Assembly (NCBI GenBank): GCA_029851835.1 | Contig: JARKVD010000012.1 | Location: 1-64,000, forward strand | From: Clostridium sp. | GTDB taxonomy: Bacteria > Bacillota > Clostridia > Clostridiales > Clostridiaceae | Reading direction: 5' to 3' | Length of the DNA stretch: 64,000 bases | Shown: piece after piece, positions 34,214 through 44,390 of the stretch | How positions within the stretch are numbered: position 1 is the first letter of the stretch | How the letters are laid out: the number at the start of each line of letters is the position of its first letter | The notes under the pieces: generated by a model | Told to the model about the DNA's origin: nothing | Databases searched by the model: none | Seen by the model: the letters and a program-made list of their open reading frames with translations, nothing else | Position numbers and translations under genes: made by a program

Positions 34214-37200
34214 TCAAATCTCCTCTAACATTGGAACCATTATTTTAGCTAAAGTATTAATATAATTTAATTGATCATAATTAAATTCCTTATGATTTAT
34301 GGATGAAGAAAGATGTATAGCACCAATAATCTTTTTCTTATTCTTTAATAAAACAACCATGTTAGATTTAATATCTGGAATTACCATTGATTTGTTATAC
34401 TGTTTAATACAACTCCAATCAATTCCACATATATTTTCATTTGACTCTATTGCTGAATTTACAACATGCATACTATATTCTGTATCAATAACTTCATATT
34501 TATTAATACTTTTGCAATATTGATTTGCTATCTGATTTTCTTTAATCCTATAAAGAGTACATATATCTGCTTCTGTTATCTCTGCTATACGATTCATTGT
34601 ATTAACTATTTTTTCATTGATTGAAATATCTTCATTTATTAAGTCTATAAACTCAATTACCGTGGACACATTCTTATAATCCTGATCTCCACTTCCTACA
34701 AATATACCGCTTAATCTATTAGTAGTACTTATCTTGAATCCAAAAGATTCACTCCATACTTTGGTTCTATTACGTCCTCCACTTTTCGCCTCATATAAGG
34801 CTTGATCTGATTTTTCAATTAGTTCGTCATAGGTAGTTGCATGTGTCGGATAACTTGCGACACCCATACTTACCGTAACTTCCCGTTTATCCCCCATAAG
34901 TTTTTCTTCTCTTATTTTATTTCTAATTCTCTCTGCAATAACTTCAGCCTCGTTTACCCCAATATCAGGAAGAACAATAATAAACTCTTCACCACCATAT
35001 CTTCCAATAATATCATTCTTACGAATATTATTTAATATGGTCTTACATAATCTACTTAGTACACTGTCTCCCATCCTATGTCCATAGTTATCATTTATTT
35101 CTTTAAACTTATCAATATCAAGCATTATTATAGAAAATTCTGTACCATAGGTATAAGATTTCTCTATTTGCTCTTGAACAAAGACTTCTAAATGCTTTCT
35201 CATCAGTGCACTAGTTAAATTATCTATACTTGAGCTCTTTCTAATATTATCTCTATCAATAATCATATATAGTATTCTTGAAATATTAAAACACTTTTTC
35301 ATAGTATTGATATTAATATTATTTATTCTTTTAGTGCTTTCTACATAAATATATCCAACTAAATCATTTGTATATTCGTGGCTATTAGCTACTCTCCCAC
35401 CTTTTAGAATTTGTATAATAGGGATGCACATAATAGTTTTATTATTATCTACATCATAGCTAAAAACTTCACCACTAATACTAATAGTTCTTTTTTCCTT
35501 TGAGATTAATGGTATTTTCTTACTTCTAACTATATTGATTAAAGACAAATCATCTGGTATATTCTTCTCTTGATCTGTTGAGGCTGCAACCTTTACCTTT
35601 CCTTCATTTTCAACTAAAATCGTAGTCTTACATGAAACAGACAATAGATTAATATATTTGCATATAATGTTCAAATTTTCATTGATATTCCCATTCAGTT
35701 TACCAAGCATATTATCAACGGTATTTAAATCCTCAAAATAACTTCTATTCTGCATTTTAAGCTCTTTTAGAAATATGGAATTAACTATATTTTGTTTCAT
35801 TAACCCATTTAAATATTCAACTATGTTTTTAACATTAGAAACATTAACTTCTATATTCGAATTTGCTTTAATTACTCCATAATGCTGTCTTACTTTCATT
35901 AATAGTTCAAAAGCTTCGATTATATTTGGATTGATGTTTATAAATTTTTCTACGTAATTGTTTGGCATTCCTTCAAGTGTATCTATAATTAAACCACAGC
36001 ATTCATATATATATCCAGCTGTGCAAGTATAATTTTCTTCTTTATAATAACCCTTAGCTAACTGAAAGTTTATTTTCCAAGAAAGCACTAGGTTTTTATC
36101 TTTTATCACTTCTAGTCTATCAGCAAGTTTTCTATAATTACTATCTTGATTTAAAACTACACCTAAATATTCAATCTCAACCTTATTTACACCTGACTTA
36201 ATTGATTCTTTATTTTTTAAAATATATTTGTAAACCTCAATTGCATCATCTTCAAATCCTAAATATATAAGCTTATTTATGCAATAACATAACATTGAGA
36301 CCCTAAAATCCATATATAGAATTTTTTCAGATGATTTGATAATTAAATCTATATTGACATTACTTCTGTCATAACATAAGCAATAAATATTATGAAGAAG
36401 AGCAATTTCGTATCCTACTAAAGACTTAGAATTTCCTAGAATTTCAAGCCCCTGCTCTAAGTATTTCTTACCTTCCTCTTTACTTCCAGTTATCTCTGAA
36501 ATAAAATACATGAAAATACAATAAGGTCCAGCTTCCTGCCAATATTTCATATAATCTTTATCAATATAATGACTACATAGCTTTGCATATCTGTAGCTTT
36601 CATTGTATTTACCTTTTTTATATAATATTGTTCCTATATATGAAAAGTTATAAAAATTAGATGATAAAACTTCACTCTCCATTGCTTTATTAGATGAAAC
36701 ATTAAAATACTCATAAGCTTTACTATAGTTCATCATCACATAATGCACAAAGCCTAAATTAGATAAACAATTAACCTTGTAGGAGTCATCATCTACTAAT
36801 GCAACTAAACTATTAGATTTTTCGAACCACTTTAATGCCTCTTCTTCACATTGTAAATAATCACTATATAAGACTCCCATACTATTAGTTATTCTACATA
36901 ACCTTTTAGTAAAATTAAGCTTTTCACATCTTTCAACCATTTGTTTCAAAAGTTCTAAACTCTCAATTTCTTTACCTTGAACAACTAAAGAATCAATATA
37001 GTAATTCATAAAAGCTAGTCTATATTCCTCATCCTCTTCCTCACATAAACTTATTCCATAATTACATAATTCTTTTACGCTGTCATACTCCTGTTTATTG
37101 TACTTTCTCCAAATAATCATTGATAAATACTTAATTTTACCAAGTCTATAATCAGATTTATTTACAGCGGCCCTCATTTTTTTTAAATACTTAGTAACGT

Positions 37201-39598
37201 TTTTGTCATACCCAAGATCTATTGATAAAAATAGAATTTCTCTTAAAATATCTATATATTCATTTAGATACTTTTCTTCATTACAAAGGTTTTGGGCAGA
37301 TAAATAATAATCCATACTTGTCTTTTTTTCTGATAGTTTATTATATAACTCACCTAGACTCATATTAGCTGCAATCTCTTCTTTTCTAAGATCTTCAAAC
37401 TCTCTATTTTCATCTATAAAATTTAATATTTTAAAATTAAACTTTATAGCCTCTTCAATCTTATTTAGCTTTTCTAATTCCTTTTTCCTTGCTTTATAAA
37501 ATTCTAAAATTCTCTTATCCTTAACCTTTTCTAAATGATATATTATCTCATCAATATACTCACCTTGGTTCTCATCATCAAATGACATTAAGATTTTAGC
37601 AATTTCATTATGTTTTTTAATACTTAAATTCTCATCTATACTTCTATATAAATAATTTTTTAAAAACTTATTATAAAAAGTATATTTAGTAGATTTATTA
37701 TTTGTGGTCTTAGATAAAATTCCTTTTGAAATTAAATATGTTAAACTCTCTCTTAGCTTTTCCTTAGATAAGTTCAAAAACTCTACTATTATTGATAAAT
37801 TTATAGGCATATAAAAATATGACATTTCATGAAGTATATCTAAATATTCTTCCTCTAACCCTGAAAGTTGATTTCTGCATACTTCTTCCATATCAGTAGA
37901 CATGTATATTTCATGATTAGAAATTTTCTTCCACATTCCATCAGACTCATCTATATATATTACCTTCTTATCTCTAAGATATTTAATTCCCTCTTCTACT
38001 AACAGTGGATTACCCATGGAATGCCTATATAATATATCCGTAAAGCCTTCTGAAATTTTATCTACGTTAAGTATATTCTTTAAAACTCTCGATGTCATTT
38101 CTTCACTTAAAGGTGTAAGATGGATTTCTAAATCTACTTTGTTTTTTATTTTACTTAACATTTCTGTAAAATCAGAATTTCCAAGACAATCTCCATCTCG
38201 ATAAGAAATAATAACAAGAAGATTTCTAGAACATCTCGATCTACTTAAAATATATTGGATAATACCTAGCGTAAAGGTATCATACATATGAATATTATCC
38301 AAAATAATTATTCCTTGCTTATCAGCATAGTACTCTAACAAAAACAAGGATATTTTAATCATTAAAGCCACATTATTTTTTATCTTGAACTCTACACTTC
38401 CATAGTTATCTGTTGTATCTTCTCCATACATTTCTGGAATTACCATAGATAACTCTTTTTTATATTTATTTAAAAGACTTTTATCTGCATTTGTAACTAC
38501 CTGCTTTAATAAATTACTGATAGCAATGCTACTTCCATAATCAGTAACATAAAAACAGCTTAAATAATTTTTATAATCAGTCTGAATCAAATGCTTTATA
38601 TGTGTAATTAATCTAGTTTTTCCGATTCCAATTTCTCCGTGAATTAGAATAACACTTTGATTACTTTTTTCATTTATACCTTCACTTATTGATTTAATTA
38701 TATTAGAAACTTCTTCATTTCTTCCTATCAATGGGGTATTAAAATTTAATTTCTCCTTTTTATTACTTACAAATGAATATGTTGTGTCAAACACCTTATT
38801 TACTTCATCTATAATATCAAGAATTTTATAATCTTTACTTTTAACATTCTTGTACAAATTATAAATAAGGGTGCTCATTTTTTCACCAATTAACTGTAAA
38901 TATTGATGCTTCTTTTCACTACTAAGAGTTTCGTCTATATCCTGCTGAATCCTTCCATATAATCTTACTCCTTTATTTTGAAGAACAATACTAATGAGTA
39001 TTTCTTTCAGTTTTTCAACATAATATGGTTCATGAGGAGCTTTACTACTGGTAAAAATGGTATCCTTGTAATTATCACTAGACTCATAATGTATAGGTAT
39101 GCCCAGCTCTCTACAATCTAACAAGGCAGTTATCTTATCCTTTAATTTAACTCTATTATCTTTTGAAACATATATACTCTCTACACTAAAAGGCATTATT
39201 TTTATATAACTATAACATTGCTCTTGAGCTAATCTACATATGTCTACAAATATATCTAATAATACAGACTCCTCAATTTCATCAAATATATCCATTAATA
39301 ATTTATAGTCGCTAATTGAATCTGTAACGTAGAAATACTCAATCTTTTTATCTTTACTACTTAAATTCATAGTAGAACCAAACTCAAGTATATTTACACA
39401 TGTATCTTTTAAAATGCTAATCTTTTCAAACTCATTAATGCATATTTCTAAAAGTGTTTTTTCAACATGAATAGAATTTAATATATACACATTTACCTTT
39501 TTCTTATTTTTTGTAATATCTACAGCCTCATACATAGAATAGGATCTACTATTGCTAAGCAGCTTGTCTATCCTATATTTCCCATTAATTAATCTCAT
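34214..39598 (-). CDS. Multidomain signalling protein: pseudokinase, AAA ATPase, TPRs, GAF, diguanylate cyclase, GAF
   Basis: The protein has 1794 residues. About 1-275 resembles a Ser/Thr kinase fold (NGKYRIDKLLSNSRSYSMYEA), but the catalytic HRDLKPEN region reads SYIKIMPFSVESIYVS and no DFG is visible, so it is likely a pseudokinase. An AAA_16 ATPase follows, with GEIGIGKT near 324 and IIILDNIHMYD near 433. TPR-rich helices (about 680-1230), a GAF domain (about 1290-1440) and a GGDEF domain (about 1460-1625) come next. The GGDEF domain has an active-type GGEEF near 1536 and an I-site RKND five residues before it. A final GAF domain (about 1640-1790) closes the chain. It probably makes c-di-GMP under ligand control. 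It stands alone. Confidence 0.88.
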   Translation of the reverse strand: MRLINGKYRIDKLLSNSRSYSMYEAVDITKNKKKVNVYILNSIHVEKTLLEICINEFEKISILKDTCVNILEFGSTMNLSSKDKKIEYFYVTDSISDYKLLMDIFDEIEESVLLDIFVDICRLAQEQCYSYIKIMPFSVESIYVSKDNRVKLKDKITALLDCRELGIPIHYESSDNYKDTIFTSSKAPHEPYYVEKLKEILISIVLQNKGVRLYGRIQQDIDETLSSEKKHQYLQLIGEKMSTLIYNLYKNVKSKDYKILDIIDEVNKVFDTTYSFVSNKKEKLNFNTPLIGRNEEVSNIIKSISEGINEKSNQSVILIHGEIGIGKTRLITHIKHLIQTDYKNYLSCFYVTDYGSSIAISNLLKQVVTNADKSLLNKYKKELSMVIPEMYGEDTTDNYGSVEFKIKNNVALMIKISLFLLEYYADKQGIIILDNIHMYDTFTLGIIQYILSRSRCSRNLLVIISYRDGDCLGNSDFTEMLSKIKNKVDLEIHLTPLSEEMTSRVLKNILNVDKISEGFTDILYRHSMGNPLLVEEGIKYLRDKKVIYIDESDGMWKKISNHEIYMSTDMEEVCRNQLSGLEEEYLDILHEMSYFYMPINLSIIVEFLNLSKEKLRESLTYLISKGILSKTTNNKSTKYTFYNKFLKNYLYRSIDENLSIKKHNEIAKILMSFDDENQGEYIDEIIYHLEKVKDKRILEFYKARKKELEKLNKIEEAIKFNFKILNFIDENREFEDLRKEEIAANMSLGELYNKLSEKKTSMDYYLSAQNLCNEEKYLNEYIDILREILFLSIDLGYDKNVTKYLKKMRAAVNKSDYRLGKIKYLSMIIWRKYNKQEYDSVKELCNYGISLCEEEDEEYRLAFMNYYIDSLVVQGKEIESLELLKQMVERCEKLNFTKRLCRITNSMGVLYSDYLQCEEEALKWFEKSNSLVALVDDDSYKVNCLSNLGFVHYVMMNYSKAYEYFNVSSNKAMESEVLSSNFYNFSYIGTILYKKGKYNESYRYAKLCSHYIDKDYMKYWQEAGPYCIFMYFISEITGSKEEGKKYLEQGLEILGNSKSLVGYEIALLHNIYCLCYDRSNVNIDLIIKSSEKILYMDFRVSMLCYCINKLIYLGFEDDAIEVYKYILKNKESIKSGVNKVEIEYLGVVLNQDSNYRKLADRLEVIKDKNLVLSWKINFQLAKGYYKEENYTCTAGYIYECCGLIIDTLEGMPNNYVEKFININPNIIEAFELLMKVRQHYGVIKANSNIEVNVSNVKNIVEYLNGLMKQNIVNSIFLKELKMQNRSYFEDLNTVDNMLGKLNGNINENLNIICKYINLLSVSCKTTILVENEGKVKVAASTDQEKNIPDDLSLINIVRSKKIPLISKEKRTISISGEVFSYDVDNNKTIMCIPIIQILKGGRVANSHEYTNDLVGYIYVESTKRINNININTMKKCFNISRILYMIIDRDNIRKSSSIDNLTSALMRKHLEVFVQEQIEKSYTYGTEFSIIMLDIDKFKEINDNYGHRMGDSVLSRLCKTILNNIRKNDIIGRYGGEEFIIVLPDIGVNEAEVIAERIRNKIREEKLMGDKREVTVSMGVASYPTHATTYDELIEKSDQALYEAKSGGRNRTKVWSESFGFKISTTNRLSGIFVGSGDQDYKNVSTVIEFIDLINEDISINEKIVNTMNRIAEITEADICTLYRIKENQIANQYCKSINKYEVIDTEYSMHVVNSAIESNENICGIDWSCIKQYNKSMVIPDIKSNMVVLLKNKKKIIGAIHLSSSINHKEFNYDQLNYINTLAKIMVPMLEEI

Positions 39599-39737
39599 AG
39601 TAATACCACCTATACAAATAATAAATAATAAAAATTAACCCCATTAATTTTTATATACTTAGATATAATATTATATCACACCTTGTAATTTTATGGTATA
39701 TAATACATATTTTTAGCATTATTTCCCTTAATCTCAA

Positions 39738-39770
39738 AAAAATAATATCTCCTAAGAGATATTATTTTTT
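39738..39770 (-). terminator. Terminator of map
   Basis: AATAATATCTC (39741-39751) pairs with GAGATATTATT (39756-39766). The arms share a 4-nt loop, and A/T tracts lie on both sides. It sits right at the map stop codon. Confidence 0.85.
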
Positions 39771-40635
39771 ATGTCAAAATTTCATATCCATTTTCAGTTA
39801 CCAAAATTGTATGCTCCCACTGAGCTGATAATTTTCCATCCGCTGTAACTGCAGTCCATTCATCTTCCAATATTTCAACTTCTGCAACTCCCTCATTTAT
39901 CATAGGTTCAATTGTGAAAGTCATGCCTGGAAGTAAAATCATGCCTTCCCCTCTTTCACCTATATGAGGTACAAATGGATCCTCATGGAACTCATTTCCT
40001 ATTCCATGTCCACCAAAATCATATACTACTGAATATCCTTTACTTGTGGCATATTCATTAATAACAAAACCTATGTCTCCTAAAGTATTAAAAGGCTTAA
40101 CTTCCTCAATTCCTCTTCTTAAGCATTCCTTAGTAGTCTCAACTAAGTCCTTTGCCTTATCACTTACATTTCCTATCATAAATGTTCTGTTAGCGTCACC
40201 ATAATATCCGTCTAAAATACATGTAACATCAACATTTACAATATCTCCATCCTTGATAATAGTATTTTCATCTGGTATTCCATGGCATACAACCTCATTT
40301 ATTGAAATGCAAGTACTCTTTGGATATCCATGATATCCTAGTGGTGCTGGATATGCCCCTTTAGCTACAGTATATTCATGCACCCACTTGTTTACTTCTT
40401 CAGTAGATATTCCAACACATATTTTTTCCTCTACCATATCTAAAATTTCTTTTGTTAAAGCCGATGCTTTTCTTATACCCTCAATATCCTTAGATGATTT
40501 AATAATATCTCTTGGTATCTCATAACCTACTTGTTGACTTAGTTTTTCTAAATACATATCTTGATCCATATGACACTTTTTATATTTAATACCGCTTCCA
40601 CACCAGCAAGCATCATTTCTGTTTATTTTATTCAT
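39769..40635 (-). CDS. map: Methionine aminopeptidase with N-terminal SEC-C motif
   Basis: The protein has 288 residues. An N-terminal SEC-C-like zinc motif (NDACWCGSGIKYKKCH) precedes a type I MetAP domain with the five metal ligands in VNVDVTCILDGYYGDANRT, DFGGHGIGNEFHEDP, TIEPMINEG and QWEHTI. It removes initiator methionine from nascent proteins. The zinc motif probably aids ribosome docking. It is not adjacent to ribosomal genes, so it is likely a second, stand-alone MetAP. Confidence 0.95.
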   Translation of the reverse strand: MNKINRNDACWCGSGIKYKKCHMDQDMYLEKLSQQVGYEIPRDIIKSSKDIEGIRKASALTKEILDMVEEKICVGISTEEVNKWVHEYTVAKGAYPAPLGYHGYPKSTCISINEVVCHGIPDENTIIKDGDIVNVDVTCILDGYYGDANRTFMIGNVSDKAKDLVETTKECLRRGIEEVKPFNTLGDIGFVINEYATSKGYSVVYDFGGHGIGNEFHEDPFVPHIGERGEGMILLPGMTFTIEPMINEGVAEVEILEDEWTAVTADGKLSAQWEHTILVTENGYEILT

Positions 40636-40698
40636 AACTTACCTCCGATTAAAGTATATAAATCCACGACTTATAAACACCTTATAAATTTATCTTTT

Positions 40699-40767
40699 TA
40701 AGTGAGACTCCAAATCTTTGATTTTATCAGTGGAACTTACTTCCCTGAATCAACCTGAAGTGGGTTT
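40699..40767 (-). repeat. Two-hairpin intergenic repeat, copy F
   Basis: Read on the minus strand it starts AAACCCACTTC with GGGAAGT, then has CAAAGATTTGG with GTCTCACTT at the end. The second stem is partly degraded. It sits between map and the amidase gene. Confidence 0.55.
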
Positions 40768-40847
40768 ACATATATTATATCACTTATTCTAATTTATTAA
40801 ATTTATTTTATGTCTATATTTTCATTATAAATTTATATGTTGACTCT

Positions 40848-41498
40848 TTAAAAGTGATAAGTATAAATATATCTTCCTTTACCATTCCTCAACAATCTCC
40901 AATACTCATTAAGAGAAACATGCTTCCTATTTGCACTATGCTGTGCAGCAAAAATATCATGTTTATCAATTGTAATATTAAACTCCTTTGACGTTATAAT
41001 TTGTGTATGATATGGCTTTCTTCTTTCATCTGCATACTGCACAACATCCCCAACCATTAAGTGCTCATACAATTCATCAAATCTATCTATCGCTTCTTCA
41101 ACCGTATACTCCTTATATCCTTTAGCCATACCGTTCCCTATATCTCCATTATAGCCCCAGTATAACCTAAAGTATTCCGAACTTCTCCATGTTAAAGAGC
41201 ATTTTCTAAGGTTCATTGGGTCTCTTGTATAACAAAACCAGGCTGTTTCCTTTTCATAATCATATCCAACCATCTTCATTCCACCAGCAACTAATGCCTG
41301 GCAAATAAAATTAGTGCAATCATTATCCTTGTAAAGAGGATACTCCTTTGTATTTGGCGCCTCAGCATAAGTTTGTGCATATGCTATGGCAGCTTCTCTA
41401 TTATAAGAGTATTTTACTTCACGTACTCTTTTACTTTTAAGTAGGGTTTTTCTTAAGCTTTTTTGGAATTTACGAAATATATTTCTATTCTTCATCAT
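40848..41498 (-). CDS. Amidase-like NlpC/P60-type domain protein (Amidase_6)
   Basis: The protein has 216 residues. The domain starts at about residue 28 with YNREAAIAYAQTYAEAPN. It contains the putative nucleophile Cys in KDNDCTNFICQAL and a downstream histidine in HTQIIT. This matches the amidase fold found in clostridial spore/cell-wall proteins. The first 27 residues are basic without a clear hydrophobic signal, so its location is uncertain. It stands alone, between map and DegV. Confidence 0.78.
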   Translation of the reverse strand: MMKNRNIFRKFQKSLRKTLLKSKRVREVKYSYNREAAIAYAQTYAEAPNTKEYPLYKDNDCTNFICQALVAGGMKMVGYDYEKETAWFCYTRDPMNLRKCSLTWRSSEYFRLYWGYNGDIGNGMAKGYKEYTVEEAIDRFDELYEHLMVGDVVQYADERRKPYHTQIITSKEFNITIDKHDIFAAQHSANRKHVSLNEYWRLLRNGKGRYIYTYHF

Positions 41499-41623
41499 AA
41501 CCTCCCTGCTTAAACATTTTAAGTTGTATTAATCAGCATTCATCTGATTATTAATAATACATCTTGTTCCATATACTTATTATACTAATGCACTAATTAT
41601 ATGGTGTCTAAAACCTTTTAACA

Positions 41624-42493
41624 TTATCTCTTATCACTTTCAAAGAATAAAGCTAAAACTCCAGCACCCGTATGACTACCAATTGTAGGTCCTAGTATAT
41701 TTATTACACAGTCTTTCACATTCCCTTTTTTACGGCATAGCTTCTCTAAATACTTAGCTTCCTCATAACAATCCCCATGAGAAATAGTTATCAGTTGCAT
41801 TTCATCTGAAGACTTTTCTGTAAAAATTTTAGCAAGCTCATGAATGGACTTCTTCCTTCCCCTAGCTTTATATAATGGAATTAACTTTCCATAATTGTCA
41901 ACATGAAGTATTGGTTTAATATCTAGGAGAGTTCCTACAGTAGCTGCTGTACTTGAAACACGACCTCCTTTTTTTAGATGATGCAAATCATCTACAGTAA
42001 AATAGTGATTTACTTTTAACTTCACATCTTCAATATAATCTACTATTTCACCCTTACTTTTATCTGCCTTCATCATCTCATAAACCTTTATAGCTATAAA
42101 TCCAATTCCCATGCTGGCTGATAAGGTATCTATTACGTTAATATCACAATCTGTATACTTCTCCTTAAGATTATTTACAGCAACAACAGCATTATTAGCG
42201 GTACCTGAAAGTCCTGATGATAGAGCTAAGTATATAACTGACTTTCCTTCTAAAATTAACTTTTCAAAAGCCTCCTCAAATTTATAAGTATTTACCTGAG
42301 ATGTTGTATATATTTCTCCTTTTCTCATATTATCGTAAAACCGCTTTAAATCAAGAGTCTGGCCAAAGTAATCCTCTAAGGTTTTTTCTTCTATGTTACA
42401 ACTTAAAGCTAAGCCCATTACGTTAGGCTGCTGAATAAAACCTATAGGTAAATCACTCCCTGAATCTACCATAAGTATTAAATTTTCTCTCAT
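41624..42493 (-). CDS. DegV/FakB family fatty-acid-binding protein
   Basis: The protein has 289 residues. ILMVDSGSDLP near the start, SSGLSGTANNAVVA and the C-terminal TIGSHTGAGVLALFF are the DegV signature. Members bind fatty acids and, as FakB, present them to a FakA kinase for phosphorylation of exogenous fatty acids. The gene sits directly downstream of the FAS-II operon, which fits a lipid role. FakA is not in this window, so the partner is inferred. Confidence 0.9.
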   Translation of the reverse strand: MRENLILMVDSGSDLPIGFIQQPNVMGLALSCNIEEKTLEDYFGQTLDLKRFYDNMRKGEIYTTSQVNTYKFEEAFEKLILEGKSVIYLALSSGLSGTANNAVVAVNNLKEKYTDCDINVIDTLSASMGIGFIAIKVYEMMKADKSKGEIVDYIEDVKLKVNHYFTVDDLHHLKKGGRVSSTAATVGTLLDIKPILHVDNYGKLIPLYKARGRKKSIHELAKIFTEKSSDEMQLITISHGDCYEEAKYLEKLCRKKGNVKDCVINILGPTIGSHTGAGVLALFFESDKR

Positions 42494-42555
42494 ATCTCAT
42501 ACCCCCTTCAGTTATAATTCTTATCATGTTACTAAAATAAAATACAATAAGTTCA

Positions 42556-42652
42556 CGAAAATAAAATAAGACTAATTAATTATGATACATACTATAATTT
42601 TACTATATTTTAAGTAATTTTCCAGTATAATCAAGTTAATTAGTCTAATATT
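42556..42652 (-). terminator. Long-loop terminator of the FAS-II operon
   Basis: AGACTAATTAA (42569-42579) pairs with TTAATTAGTCT (42636-42646), enclosing a second weaker hairpin (ATACT/AGTAT). On the minus strand TTATTTTATTTT follows. It lies after accA. Confidence 0.7.
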
Positions 42653-42665
42653 ATAAAATTTTATT

Positions 42666-43475
42666 TTAATTTTCAATAAATCTTCCTAGTTTTCTGAACT
42701 TATAATAACGCTTTATAAGCAGTGAATCTATTGATTCTTTTTCAAATCTTTCAATTGCCTCATTTAAGTTAACAGATATACGGTGTATCATGGCATCAAA
42801 ATCTTCTTGAGCACCACCTGCTGGTTCTTTAATGGTTCTATCTATAATTCCAAATTGTAATAAATGTTCTGCAGTAATCTTCATTCTTTCTGCAGCTTCC
42901 TTTGACTTAGAGGCATCTCTGTATAATATAGATGCAAATCCTTCAGGTGATAAGACAGAGTAAATAGAGTTTTCTAGCATCCAAACTTCATCTGCTACTG
43001 CTAAAGCTAAAGCTCCACCACTTCCACCTTCACCAATAAGCATGGATATAATTGGTGTCTTTAAGTTACTCATAGCCATTAGATTTTTAGCTATTGCTTC
43101 TCCAATACCTCGCTCTTCGGACTCCATGCCACAGAAAGCTCCTGGAGTATCCACAAATATAACAACCGGTCTTTTAAACTTTTCAGCCTGCTTCATTAAC
43201 CTTAAAGCTTTTCTATAGCCCTCCGGCTTTGGCATTCCAAAGTTTCTATCAACATTTTCCTTTGTTGACTTTCCCTTTTGAATTCCTATAACAGTTACAC
43301 TTCTGTTATTAAACTTAGCAATCCCACCAACTATTGCTCCATCTTCTCCAAAATATCTATCACCCTTAAGTTCTATAAAATCTTCAAAGATGCTGTTTAT
43401 ATAATCTAATGCCCTAGGTCTCTTAGTATTTCTAGATATAGTTACCTTATCCCATGCAGCATTTCTTTCATCCAT
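42666..43475 (-). CDS. accA: Acetyl-CoA carboxylase carboxyltransferase subunit alpha
   Basis: The protein has 269 residues of the AccA crotonase-like fold with FNNRSVTVIGIQKG, DTPGAFCGMESEERG and GEGGSGGALALAVAD. It pairs with AccD to transfer the carboxyl group from biotin to acetyl-CoA, forming malonyl-CoA. The chain is short compared with E. coli (about 319) because the N-terminal helix region is absent, as in other Firmicutes. It is the last gene of the 12-gene operon, 24 bases after accD. Confidence 0.95.
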   Translation of the reverse strand: MDERNAAWDKVTISRNTKRPRALDYINSIFEDFIELKGDRYFGEDGAIVGGIAKFNNRSVTVIGIQKGKSTKENVDRNFGMPKPEGYRKALRLMKQAEKFKRPVVIFVDTPGAFCGMESEERGIGEAIAKNLMAMSNLKTPIISMLIGEGGSGGALALAVADEVWMLENSIYSVLSPEGFASILYRDASKSKEAAERMKITAEHLLQFGIIDRTIKEPAGGAQEDFDAMIHRISVNLNEAIERFEKESIDSLLIKRYYKFRKLGRFIEN

Positions 43476-43499
43476 TTACTACACCTCCCTGCTTTGCTC

Positions 43500-44360
43500 C
43501 TAAATATTATGAAGGTCTAATAGTTTTCCTAAGGTCTTTTTCATTTCTTTTCTATGAACTATTTTATCAACAAAGCCCTTCTCCAATAAAAACTCTGCCC
43601 TTTGAAAATCTTCTGGGAGCTCCTCTCCTATGGTTTGTTGAATAACCCTTCTTCCCGCAAATCCAATAAGCGTCTTAGGTTCTGCAAGAATTATATCACC
43701 AAGCATTCCAAAGCTTGCCGTAACTCCACCAGTTGTAGGGTCTGTTAAAACAGTAATATATAAAAGTCCTTGTTCATTATGATAAGCTAAAGCTGATGAG
43801 GTTTTTGCCATCTGCATTAATGAAAATATTCCTTCATGCATCCTTGCTCCACCTGAACAGGTAAAAATTATTATTGGAAGCCTCTTCTTTGTTGAGTATT
43901 CAATAGCTCTTGTAAGCTTCTCGCCAACAGCGCTTCCCATGCTCCCCATCATAAAATTACTGTCCATAACACATATAACAGTTCTATAGCCTTCAATTTT
44001 CCCTTCCCCTGTTACTACAGCTTCATTTATATTCAGCTTCTGCTTAGAAATCTGAAGTTTTTCTTCATATCCCGGGAAATCTAATGGATTTGTAGAGGTA
44101 ATATTTGAAAATAACTCCTTGAAGGTTCCTTCATCAACAACCTGTTTAATTCTCTCTTTTGCTGATATTCTAAAATGGCATTCACAAGAAAAACAAACCT
44201 TTAAATTATTTTCTAAGTCCCCTCTATAAAGTATCTTCCCACAACTAGGACATTTAACCCACATACCATCTGGTATTTGAGGTTTATTGGTCTGCTCCAT
44301 TCTTTCAGGTTTTACTTCTATATAAACATTCTTTTTAAATAACGCCTTTAACTCTTTCAT
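43500..44360 (-). CDS. accD: Acetyl-CoA carboxylase carboxyltransferase subunit beta
   Basis: The protein has 286 residues. A four-cysteine zinc ribbon (CPSCGKILY...CFSCECHF) precedes the carboxyltransferase fold with [12 protein letters not shown] and [13 protein letters not shown]. It is the partner of AccA and lies between accC and accA in the operon. The zinc ribbon is intact. Confidence 0.96.
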   Translation of the reverse strand: MKELKALFKKNVYIEVKPERMEQTNKPQIPDGMWVKCPSCGKILYRGDLENNLKVCFSCECHFRISAKERIKQVVDEGTFKELFSNITSTNPLDFPGYEEKLQISKQKLNINEAVVTGEGKIEGYRTVICVMDSNFMMGSMGSAVGEKLTRAIEYSTKKRLPIIIFTCSGGARMHEGIFSLMQMAKTSSALAYHNEQGLLYITVLTDPTTGGVTASFGMLGDIILAEPKTLIGFAGRRVIQQTIGEELPEDFQRAEFLLEKGFVDKIVHRKEMKKTLGKLLDLHNI

Positions 44361-44390
44361 TTTTATCCCTCATTTAGGTTAGCTAAATAC

